The notes under the pieces: model-generated
What the model was told of the DNA's origin: nothing
The model's input: only the letters and a program-made list of their open reading frames with translations
The model's database searches: none
IMG/VR virus record: IMGVR_UViG_3300006793_000034
Location: 1 to 57,289 of that record
DNA from: a virus
Length of the DNA: 57,289 nucleotides
Direction: 5' to 3' (one strand)
Translations under genes and position numbers: made by a program
Shown here: positions 17,531-24,663 of the stretch, piece by piece
Numbering within the stretch: position 1 is the first letter of the stretch
How the letters are laid out: every line of letters starts with the position of its first letter

Positions 17531-17755
17531 ATGATGTGGCCTTTCAATACCGCACAGGAAAGACAAGCGGAGGCCATGTCGGCTATTCTCGCTGAAAACG
17601 CATACGATAGAAGGATGGAGCGAGCCGCTTGGACTGTGAAATCCATACTTGCCTTTGTTGGGGGAATCGCTCTCACTTTCTTTGTTTTGCTGGGCTTGGA
17701 TATTTGGCTTGAGATCAACCCGACTTCTGTTTGGAACTGGATTCGGGGGAAGTGA
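17531..17755 (+). CDS. Single-pass membrane protein
   Basis: The frame can start at GTG 17519 or ATG 17531; I prefer the ATG, which follows GGTGGG. The 74-residue product has an amphipathic N-terminal helix rich in Ala, Glu and Arg and one transmembrane segment (about residues 39-61), ending in a Trp/Arg-rich tail. It sits between the two-pass membrane protein and the GTPase, so the three may form one membrane complex. Confidence 0.6.
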   Translation: MMWPFNTAQERQAEAMSAILAENAYDRRMERAAWTVKSILAFVGGIALTFFVLLGLDIWLEINPTSVWNWIRGK

Positions 17756-17760
17756 GGTGA

Positions 17761-18489
17761 ATGGCAACATGGATGCTTGCTGGACACATATTGATGGGTT
17801 CGGCCCAATTAGCGGCCTATGTGTATCGGCTGATTAGACCACATAAAATCGGCATATTCGGCCCATCGTTGGCTGGCAAAACCACCCTCGATCAATACTT
17901 GACAGTTCCGGGGGACATCGATCCGATACCCGTTGAATTGAGAACCACGCATCCTGTGAAGAACGGTGCCTTTCAAACCCCCCACGCAACCAAAAAACAA
18001 GTGCGGTGGAAAGGGGAAAAGACACCAATAATGACAGCCGACATCGGGGGACAATCCCAATACTGGAACCTGTGGGCCGAAGACATGATTGAGCGAAACA
18101 CAAGCGTGGTTTTCTTTGTTGTTGACGACCGTGTTGGTTGGTCGCAACCAGCCATGCAAGAAGCCGTTGCCGGTTTCAAATACCTCACCGATATTATCGT
18201 CAATCATAGGTTTCCCAGCACTTTCTCACGAAGCATGAAGAAAAAAGCAAAAAAATACAAACCAAAGGTCGTTTGCTTAGTTCTCAACAAAATGGATCTG
18301 TGGTGGACAAACGAGTCCCAGCAGATGTGGGATATGGGTTTGCGTCGTCAACACCCGATGGTGATGCCTTTTCAAGAAGATATGCGGAGGCTTAGAAAAT
18401 CCGCAGTGGCGACAAATGTTGAGGCTATGGCGGCTCAATACGGGCTGAATGTGGAGGGTGCCGTGATAAGGACACTTAACATGATTTAG
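17761..18489 (+). CDS. Membrane-tethered small GTPase (Arf/Rag-like)
   Basis: The 242-residue protein has a hydrophobic N-terminal helix (about 3-22), then the G-domain motifs in order: P-loop GPSLAGKT (34-41), switch II DIGGQ (94-98) and base-recognition NKMD (176-179). D-x-G-G-Q with a Gln at the catalytic position is typical of Arf, Rag and Sar-like GTPases, and the N-terminal hydrophobic helix is in the place where Arf proteins carry their membrane-binding helix. GGTGA precedes the start. It should cycle between GTP and GDP on a membrane, downstream of two membrane proteins. Such a gene is unusual in a tailed virus. Confidence 0.8.
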   Translation: MATWMLAGHILMGSAQLAAYVYRLIRPHKIGIFGPSLAGKTTLDQYLTVPGDIDPIPVELRTTHPVKNGAFQTPHATKKQVRWKGEKTPIMTADIGGQSQYWNLWAEDMIERNTSVVFFVVDDRVGWSQPAMQEAVAGFKYLTDIIVNHRFPSTFSRSMKKKAKKYKPKVVCLVLNKMDLWWTNESQQMWDMGLRRQHPMVMPFQEDMRRLRKSAVATNVEAMAAQYGLNVEGAVIRTLNMI

Positions 18490-18542
18490 GCCGCAACCCT
18501 TTTCATGTTGTCAGTCCTCACAGGGTCAAGGGGGAGTTATGA

Positions 18543-19451
18543 GTGAGGTTCAACCCATTCGGCAACGGCGGCATTTCATTGAACGGTTTAACCGATGATG
18601 AATTGAAAATGCTGGCTGTTCAAACAGGCGTTTCATACAACATGTTGAAAACCCAACAGCGGGCTGAAATGGCGAGTGCTGGATCGACTGGTGGAGTGGA
18701 GGGAGAATCCCTTATCCCAACAGTGGAACTTAAACTCGTCACCAACACCAAAAACCCACGAAAGGCTCGCAAAAAGAACATCAAGAAAATGCGTAAAGCC
18801 CTTCGTCCACCAAACTACAATTTGGGTCTTTTCAAGGTATATCGCTACAACGCCGCACATGAGTGCGCTTGCTGTGGTGTTGATGTGCGCCGTTTCCTTG
18901 AAGGCGACAACGCATACAATCACATTGTTGATGAAAAGACAGGGTTGTCGTTGGCTGACATTTATTGGTTTGATGAAGACACTGGACAGGCACGAAAGCC
19001 TCTTGCCCGCACACACGGTGATCACGGCGACGAAATGAACAGCACGCTTTGTCCAGCACATTTGCACATTTACCACACCTTGAGGTGTATGGTTGATGAA
19101 CACGAATTAGCCGAAGAAGGATTTGGCAAAGTGGTCGCAAAAGGAACTCGTTTCTTGAAAGTTCCCGGTTTGAGCAAGTCGCAAAGTAAAAATCGTTCAA
19201 CCCCCGAATCATTGGCGAAGTATGCACAGTTCTTTCAAATGATTCAAAAAGACGCCCAATACTCAAAAGGAGTAGTCCTTAATCAGCACACCAACCCAAT
19301 AACAGGGGTTGCGGATTTGGTGACAGTGACCTTTGATATGCGAGCCATGCAAATGGAACAAATGGCGCAACAACAATCTATGATGGGTGTTTCCCCTCAA
19401 GACATGCAAGGCACTATGGTGCCCCAAGAGCCGATGGTGGCGCAACAATAA
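18543..19451 (+). CDS. Unknown Cys/His-containing protein
   Basis: GTG 18543 is preferred because the overlapping ATG two codons earlier leads to a stop after 19 codons; AGGGGGAG lies just upstream. The 302-residue protein has a basic segment (about 70-95), then C-A-C-C and later H-G-D-H, C-P-A-H, H-I-Y-H, which together could bind zinc in an HNH-like or zinc-knuckle arrangement. The C-terminal 60 residues are Met/Gln-rich. An HNH nuclease is possible but the core motif is not clear enough to claim. Confidence 0.6.
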   Translation: MRFNPFGNGGISLNGLTDDELKMLAVQTGVSYNMLKTQQRAEMASAGSTGGVEGESLIPTVELKLVTNTKNPRKARKKNIKKMRKALRPPNYNLGLFKVYRYNAAHECACCGVDVRRFLEGDNAYNHIVDEKTGLSLADIYWFDEDTGQARKPLARTHGDHGDEMNSTLCPAHLHIYHTLRCMVDEHELAEEGFGKVVAKGTRFLKVPGLSKSQSKNRSTPESLAKYAQFFQMIQKDAQYSKGVVLNQHTNPITGVADLVTVTFDMRAMQMEQMAQQQSMMGVSPQDMQGTMVPQEPMVAQQ

Positions 19452-19464
19452 ACAGGTGAATAAT

Positions 19465-20130
19465 ATGGGACTTTTTGGATTTGGAGGAAATAAACCGGCA
19501 ACGACACAACAATTCGGTGCCCCCTCTTTGGCCGCACAGCAAAACCAATTTGGTGGGATGCAAGGCTATGGGATGCAACAACCCCAGCAAATGGGTGCTA
19601 TGGGAATGATGCAACAAGCACAGAATCCCATGATGCAACAAGCCGCTTCAGATCCTATTCTCGCAACCTCTCAATTGTTGTCAATGTATGACCCAGTGTC
19701 AGCATTTATTGTCACCCAAAACCTCCCGCTAATGCTGGACTTGATTGGTGAAATCGTGCAATTGTCGCTCAAAGAGTTCTTCAACAATGTTCAATTCAGC
19801 GTTGATGAAGGCAAAATGAAATTAGACACTGGTTCAATGCCTCAAACCCTCCAAACACTTTCGCCGGAAAACCTTGCTTTGACACTACAAAAGGCTCAAG
19901 GTGCCGCACAGAATGTGCTGAACCAAAACCAACAACAATTACAGATGTTCCTTGCGGCACACCAGCAAGGAATGATGATGAGCAACATGCAAGGGGCACA
20001 ACAACCGGGATTCTTCGGAAGCCTTCTCGGAGGAATGATGGGCAACGCTGTTCAAAATCAAGGCGGTTTCGGAGCAACGATGGGGCAAGGCGTGAATATG
20101 GCCGCTAAGGCGGCACCATTAGGACTGTGA
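19465..20130 (+). CDS. Gln/Met-rich protein with hydrophobic core
   Basis: ATG 19465, five bases after AGGTGA, gives 221 residues. The ends are low-complexity (Gly, Gln, Met); the centre (about 60-110) is a hydrophobic helical region with LLSMYDPVSAFIV and LIGEIVQLSLKEFF. Its style matches virion-associated or scaffold-like proteins rather than enzymes. No family is recognised. Confidence 0.6.
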   Translation: MGLFGFGGNKPATTQQFGAPSLAAQQNQFGGMQGYGMQQPQQMGAMGMMQQAQNPMMQQAASDPILATSQLLSMYDPVSAFIVTQNLPLMLDLIGEIVQLSLKEFFNNVQFSVDEGKMKLDTGSMPQTLQTLSPENLALTLQKAQGAAQNVLNQNQQQLQMFLAAHQQGMMMSNMQGAQQPGFFGSLLGGMMGNAVQNQGGFGATMGQGVNMAAKAAPLGL

Positions 20131-20134
20131 TAAC

Positions 20135-20389
20135 ATGGGGAAGGAAGACGAACAAGCAATTAGCGGAGAGGTTTCGTGGTCGTCGGCCACGATTGATATT
20201 TTGAGTCCAAAGAAATTATTGGTGGAAAGTGCAACGATGATCTATATCATCGCCTTCATTCTTTTCTCCCTCGTCATTTTGGTTTGGAAAGGCCCAGCGT
20301 TGGGAACCAGCGCAGTGATGGCTATGTTCTTCGGTTTGATTCTCACTGGCACTATCGCCATCCGTCAATACGCATCCTTTCGCTATTGA
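20135..20389 (+). CDS. Small two-pass membrane protein
   Basis: The 84-residue protein has a short polar N-terminus, then two hydrophobic segments (about 31-48 and 54-72) separated by a short basic/Gly loop. It begins four bases after the previous stop. A holin would look like this, but so would many small viral membrane proteins. Confidence 0.6.
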   Translation: MGKEDEQAISGEVSWSSATIDILSPKKLLVESATMIYIIAFILFSLVILVWKGPALGTSAVMAMFFGLILTGTIAIRQYASFRY

Positions 20390-20429
20390 TGGGCGCAGGT
20401 ATTCCGTCCCGCATTCACAGGCGTATGAT

Positions 20430-20570
20430 GTGAAACCTCCCCCTCCCACAGTCGTTCAGCACAAATCACCGAAGTGTGCGGCTAAGAAAAAAGACGGTTC
20501 GCCGTGTAAAAACCGACCGATGCTTGATAGCGACTTTTGCGGTGTCCATCGCCGTAAGAATGAAAAGTGA
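20430..20570 (+). CDS. 46-residue zinc-knuckle protein
   Basis: GTG 20430 opens a 46-residue basic protein with the pattern K-C-A-A-K-K-K-D-G-S-P-C-K-N ... F-C-G-V-H. The C-x9-C-x10-C-x2-H ligands match a common small phage family in which a 'CxAxTKxGxxC' loop pairs with 'YCxxH'. It probably binds nucleic acid. No ATG is available in this frame, so the GTG start is the weak point. Confidence 0.5.
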   Translation: MKPPPPTVVQHKSPKCAAKKKDGSPCKNRPMLDSDFCGVHRRKNEK

Positions 20571-20597
20571 AATAAACTCGCCCGCTATCGGTAAAAT

Positions 20598-21308
20598 ATG
20601 ACGGGGAGGCGTGTTCGCAGGAATTGTCCTTTTTGTCAAGACGACAGGCGTGATCAATGGGAACAACAAATCCGCATTGGATTGCTTGAACCCGCCGAAT
20701 TAGATTTGACCCATGACTGGCCCGAAGGCACTGCACATCGCCACATGAGAAGGCATTCCGGCGAGTATCATAACAATAGCAATACAGAATGTCCTCTATG
20801 CACTCATCCCGAAAGAGCCAACATTGAACACGCTGTCCTTGAGCGTCTTGTCAGTATGGACGACATGGCGACTGAATTGGACATAAGCGAAGAGGCTCTT
20901 GCTCAACACATGGAAAATCACACTCAACCTATCATTCAACGACAGGTCAACATGGAGATTATGCCCGCCGCCATTGACAGCGCACGCACGGCCATGCAAC
21001 AAAGTGAGCGAAACCTCCAACGACTTAATGGACTCTTTAACGACCACTTGGATCTGATGCAAGAGGAACGGATGGAGTCGGGGACACTTGACTACAAGGG
21101 ATTAGACACCGCAGTAAAACTGCACCGTGAAGTCCGTGATTCATTGACCGAGATTGGCGAGTGGCTGGAAAAGGCCGAGGCCGTTGGTGGCAACGAACAG
21201 GTCAGCGTCTTGACAGTCATACAAGCACACTTCTCCGAAAAGTCGCCCGAAGAGTGGCGAGTCATGCGTAAGGCGTTAGCCGAAGCGGGGGTGCTTGAAG
21301 ATGGCTAA
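20598..21308 (+). CDS. Tandem zinc/helix-turn-helix protein, candidate small terminase subunit
   Basis: The 236-residue product begins with two copies of one module: C-P-F-C followed about 40 residues later by H-M-R-R-H, then C-P-L-C followed by H-M-E-N-H. Each module encloses a predicted helical pair; the second reads like an HTH (MDDMATELDISEEALAQH). The C-terminal two thirds is coiled-coil-like, suited to oligomerisation. DNA-binding HTH plus an oligomer domain, in the interval before the large terminase, fits a small terminase subunit; a transcription regulator is the alternative. Confidence 0.55.
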   Translation: MTGRRVRRNCPFCQDDRRDQWEQQIRIGLLEPAELDLTHDWPEGTAHRHMRRHSGEYHNNSNTECPLCTHPERANIEHAVLERLVSMDDMATELDISEEALAQHMENHTQPIIQRQVNMEIMPAAIDSARTAMQQSERNLQRLNGLFNDHLDLMQEERMESGTLDYKGLDTAVKLHREVRDSLTEIGEWLEKAEAVGGNEQVSVLTVIQAHFSEKSPEEWRVMRKALAEAGVLEDG

Positions 21309-21711
21309 TGAATGTGCAACGATGAACTGTGAAGACAAATCCGACAAAGACGATTTCGCATACTGTGGACAAGGCAATTGTTCCTCATGCGGTGGTGGAT
21401 GCGGTGATGATAATTGCTCAAAGTGCAACCGCCGTCCAAAATGGGGTTCTAAGAAGGCATCCATTGACCGAGCGTTCAGCACAGGTTGGTCTATCATCAA
21501 AGCAAAGACACCTCGCTTTTGTCCCATGTGCATGTCTTCGGAATTAGAACTTGACACGAAAGAGGATAACCTGCGGGAATTGAAAGAGGGAAGAGGTTCA
21601 TATCGCTTTGATAGAGATCCTGCTTATTTGAGGCGTGAAGAACAAAAAATCATGCAAGGCCCGAATTATTGGGGCTATTGCTTGAATTGTGATCATGAGA
21701 TGGAGGGTTAG
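21301..21711 (+). CDS. Cys-rich protein with internal tag
   Basis: ATG 21301 gives 136 residues. A Cys-rich N-terminus (ten Cys in about 45 residues, in C-x2-C and C-x3-C pairs) is followed by SIDRAFSTGWSIIKAKTP; residues 59-67 fit the tag consensus. C-P-M-C and C-L-N-C pairs follow, forming a zinc ribbon across the rest. It overlaps the previous gene by eight bases. The Cys region ahead of the tag is also seen in the gene at 22625. Confidence 0.65.
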   Translation: MANECATMNCEDKSDKDDFAYCGQGNCSSCGGGCGDDNCSKCNRRPKWGSKKASIDRAFSTGWSIIKAKTPRFCPMCMSSELELDTKEDNLRELKEGRGSYRFDRDPAYLRREEQKIMQGPNYWGYCLNCDHEMEG

Positions 21712-21714
21712 TCA

Positions 21715-22137
21715 ATGGATGAAAGAGGCTATCAAACAATCCCAGCGTTGATGTTGAAGCACACCGAATACGCTGAACTATTGCACGGCAACAGCGACAT
21801 TTTTACAATGTGTGAAGCACTGCAAATGTGCGACGCACTTGAAGAAGTCGTCGGGGTGTGGAAAGAAGGTCTTGACGCATTTGGCCTCACATCCCAAGAG
21901 GATTGCTCAAGTGAAGCATTAGGCGCAATCATGCTCATGCGTATGGGCTTTCACGATCTCAAGAAGGCTTTGCCCGAAGTTCCCCGTGAAGAAGCCGACG
22001 AACTTTTGCGAGCCGTAGCAAGGGCGTTCCTGCCTTTGGCTCAATCATACTCCAAGACACCAATGTTGGCGCAGTGGTATATGGGACTCCCTATACTCGT
22101 TGCCGAAACATACAACCGCTTGAGGGGGCAACGATAA
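21715..22137 (+). CDS. Unknown all-helical protein
   Basis: The 140-residue protein is predicted to be helical throughout, with hydrophobic heptad-like stretches and three Cys residues. It lies between two tag-bearing genes; its stop overlaps the next start (TAATG). No domain is recognised. Confidence 0.6.
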   Translation: MDERGYQTIPALMLKHTEYAELLHGNSDIFTMCEALQMCDALEEVVGVWKEGLDAFGLTSQEDCSSEALGAIMLMRMGFHDLKKALPEVPREEADELLRAVARAFLPLAQSYSKTPMLAQWYMGLPILVAETYNRLRGQR

Positions 22138-22625
22138 TGCAAGCAATAGGAAGAAACGCATTTTTAGCAGGACTTGAGTTCATCAAAGAAGATCCATGTT
22201 GGGACGGCTACGAGCAAGTCGGCATGAAAAATAAGGGAGGGCGTGAAGTGCCGAACTGTGTCCCAGCGAGCAAGAAAATACCGGACAGCAAAAAGAAAAG
22301 TAAAGTGAAGAAGTCAATTTGCTCTTGTCCCGAATGCCACATGATGGCTAAGGCACTTCTCACCAAAGAAAGCGACAAACCCTTTCACGGCTACAATCCA
22401 AACAAACACAGCCGCAAAGGCGGATTGAACGCTAAAGGCCGTGCAAAGGCCAAGCGTGAAGAAGGAGCAAACCTCAAACCACCAGTCACCGAAAAGAACC
22501 CGACTGGCAAAAAGAAGGCACGAAAGAAGTCCTTCTGTGCCCGTATGGGTGGTGTCAAAGGGCCGACCAGCAAAGGCGGCAAAAAGACACCAAAGGGTGC
22601 CGCACTTGATAGGTGGAATTGCTAA
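22137..22625 (+). CDS. Basic Cys/Gly protein of a marine phage virion-associated family
   Basis: The 162-residue protein starts with a tag-like NAFLAGLEFIK (F9-K17), then DPCWDGYEQVGMKNK and VPNCVP, a string that recurs in virion proteins of many marine phages. The lysine-rich C-terminal half has GGLNAKGRAKAKREEG and ends KSFCARMGG ... RWNC, which I associate with phage proteins annotated as DUF6321 (from memory, not searched). It probably binds DNA or the capsid lining. Start and stop both overlap neighbours by one base. Confidence 0.65.
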   Translation: MQAIGRNAFLAGLEFIKEDPCWDGYEQVGMKNKGGREVPNCVPASKKIPDSKKKSKVKKSICSCPECHMMAKALLTKESDKPFHGYNPNKHSRKGGLNAKGRAKAKREEGANLKPPVTEKNPTGKKKARKKSFCARMGGVKGPTSKGGKKTPKGAALDRWNC

Positions 22626-22990
22626 TGAAAGACGGTTGCTGTTGCGGTGCGACAAAATCTAAACCATGCGTTTGCATGAAGAAAGGCATAACAAAATGTT
22701 CAAGCAAAGAGCCGAAGTGCCCTTGCTACAAAGCGAAGGATTTGAAGAAGTCTTTTGATGCTGGTTGGTCTGTGGTGAAAATGAACCCACGCTTGCCAAA
22801 GGACGGTGCGCTTGACGGAGTTCTTTCAAGGAACCCCGACCCACCAACCATGCACGCAGGTATGCCGAGAGATCCCGATTTGTTGGCTCGCTTGAAGCGA
22901 ATGCACGAAGCAAAAATGAAAGAGGAAGAGGAAAACACTGTTGACTTTGACCCCGAAACCGCCAAATACGGAATTAACAATTTAGAGTGA
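22625..22990 (+). CDS. Cys-rich tagged protein
   Basis: ATG 22625 overlaps the previous TAA. The 121-residue product begins MKDGCCCGAT and has eight Cys in its first 35 residues (CCC, C-V-C, C, C-P-C), followed by KSFDAGWSVVKMNPR; residues 44-52 fit the tag consensus. The tail is charged and helical. The Cys cluster ahead of the tag could bind metal or form disulfides. Its arrangement parallels the gene at 21301. Confidence 0.65.
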   Translation: MKDGCCCGATKSKPCVCMKKGITKCSSKEPKCPCYKAKDLKKSFDAGWSVVKMNPRLPKDGALDGVLSRNPDPPTMHAGMPRDPDLLARLKRMHEAKMKEEEENTVDFDPETAKYGINNLE

Positions 22991-22995
22991 TTATT

Positions 22996-24663
22996 ATGTC
23001 AATGGCAAACCCCCGTCGCAATCCCGGTGAAGAATCCTTGCGGGTTCAAGAGTTCACTGGCGGTTTTCGTGGGCGAGAAATGATGGGGGACTATGATGTC
23101 AACCCAAATGAAAACGCTGACGGTTTGTCCCACATCAGCCAATACGGTGCTGGCTCGCAAGAAACACGCGATCAAATGGATCCGGTGACACGCAAAAAGA
23201 AAGCCCTCAAAGAATTGGAGGGCGACATCCCACACATTTCAATCCAACCCGAAGAAATGGCTGAAACTCTCAACGACACCCCAATGATGGCTGGTGAAAG
23301 CGCACTGCTTGAATCGGGCATGGGTGTTGATATGGGGCATAAAAACGGCTTGAGCATTTCAGCCGGTGCCAACGCTGGCCCTGTTCAGCGTGAAGGGCCG
23401 GGAATGATTTTTGGCCGAAGCAACGACGCATTTGAAGACGCTTGGTCGTTGGTGAAGAACGGTGAAGATGAGGACTTACCTTCAAGAGAAGAAATGATTG
23501 GGGACATGGAAGACCAAAGAGCCGAAATGTTGCAGGATCAATACTCCGAGATGGACGAAGAAAAGAAGGGGAGAATGCAAGGATTCATGCTCTCCGACCT
23601 GTTTGAACTCAAAGATGTCGGTTTTGCTGGCACTTCAAAGGGCGGTTTTATGGAAGGTCAACCACCTATTACACCGGACTTGGCACCCGAAGCGGAAAGG
23701 CAAGCGATGGAGCAAATGCCTCATCCACTCGGAGGCTGGCCCGAAGGCTCGTTCAAATGGTTCGCTCCAACACCTATGGGCGAAGAACAAGAGTTCTCCG
23801 AAGACTTTCAAGAAAAACTCGCATCATCCGACCCTCGGTTCGTTTCCGACATCGTAAAGGCAAAGCGCAAAAAGAAAGGGCGCAAATACGAAGAGGACGA
23901 GGAATCCGAAGAGGATGAAAAGAAAGCAAAAAAGAAAGGCAAGAGGGAACGAAAGCGCAAAATGAAGCGTGGCAAGAAAGAAGCCAGTCGTCAACCCGAA
24001 AGCAAATCAAAGCGTCGTGCCGCCGCCGCTGAACAAAACCTCACACGCCACACCAAGCGTCAAGCATTTGCTCCACGCCGTATGTTTAGTGGCAATCCAC
24101 GGGCGAAAGACATGCCCCTCCGACTCCGAGATCCGGTTGCATATCAACGCAAATTAGCGGCTGAAAAGTTCCGTCGTGAAATGGGTTCACTCCCAACCGG
24201 ACAATCCGCACACGCCGATACAAGAGGTATCACAGGAAAGGTGCAAACAATCGGTATGGGCGGAAAGGGAACAAAAATGCCTTCACAACCCTCATCCAGT
24301 AAAGGCACATCCTTCAAAAAGCCAAAAAATGCTGAAAGGGACGCCGCTTTGCTCCATGACCCACTGGGCGGGGACGCATTGAAAATGGATATTGAAAAGC
24401 GTCTTCAATCAAGGGCAACCGACATCAGTGGCTTCACCCGAACCGAACTCCAATCCCTCAAGCGTGATTTGAAGAAACTCCTTGAAGCAGTTCAAAAATT
24501 GACAAAATCCACCCCCGAACTTGGTGCCGAAGCCAAAAGAGGGAATCAAGCAAGTGAGGAAAAAGCAAGTGCCCCGACCGGCCCGACTGAAAATCTAAAA
24601 GGTTGGAGATTTGACGACACCTCGCTTATGCCCGTGGCGTTTGCGGGGGCCAGCAAGCGATGA
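22996..24663 (+). CDS. Large disordered basic protein with internal tag
   Basis: I favour ATG 22996 (555 residues) over the GTG at 22987. The N-terminal 145 residues are polar and contain short MADY-like acidic stretches; NDAFEDAWSLVKNGED follows with F146-K154 matching the tag. After an acidic segment comes a highly basic KKKGRK/EDEESEEDEKK/KRERKRKMKRGKK region (about 290-330), then a Lys/Pro-rich tail. The charge pattern suggests DNA binding inside the capsid. It overlaps the next gene by four bases. Confidence 0.65.
   Translation: MSMANPRRNPGEESLRVQEFTGGFRGREMMGDYDVNPNENADGLSHISQYGAGSQETRDQMDPVTRKKKALKELEGDIPHISIQPEEMAETLNDTPMMAGESALLESGMGVDMGHKNGLSISAGANAGPVQREGPGMIFGRSNDAFEDAWSLVKNGEDEDLPSREEMIGDMEDQRAEMLQDQYSEMDEEKKGRMQGFMLSDLFELKDVGFAGTSKGGFMEGQPPITPDLAPEAERQAMEQMPHPLGGWPEGSFKWFAPTPMGEEQEFSEDFQEKLASSDPRFVSDIVKAKRKKKGRKYEEDEESEEDEKKAKKKGKRERKRKMKRGKKEASRQPESKSKRRAAAAEQNLTRHTKRQAFAPRRMFSGNPRAKDMPLRLRDPVAYQRKLAAEKFRREMGSLPTGQSAHADTRGITGKVQTIGMGGKGTKMPSQPSSSKGTSFKKPKNAERDAALLHDPLGGDALKMDIEKRLQSRATDISGFTRTELQSLKRDLKKLLEAVQKLTKSTPELGAEAKRGNQASEEKASAPTGPTENLKGWRFDDTSLMPVAFAGASKR

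Noticed and set aside
20389-20433. 14-codon frame starting at ATG about 20388
   Set aside because: Too short and overlapped by the better supported zinc-knuckle frame.
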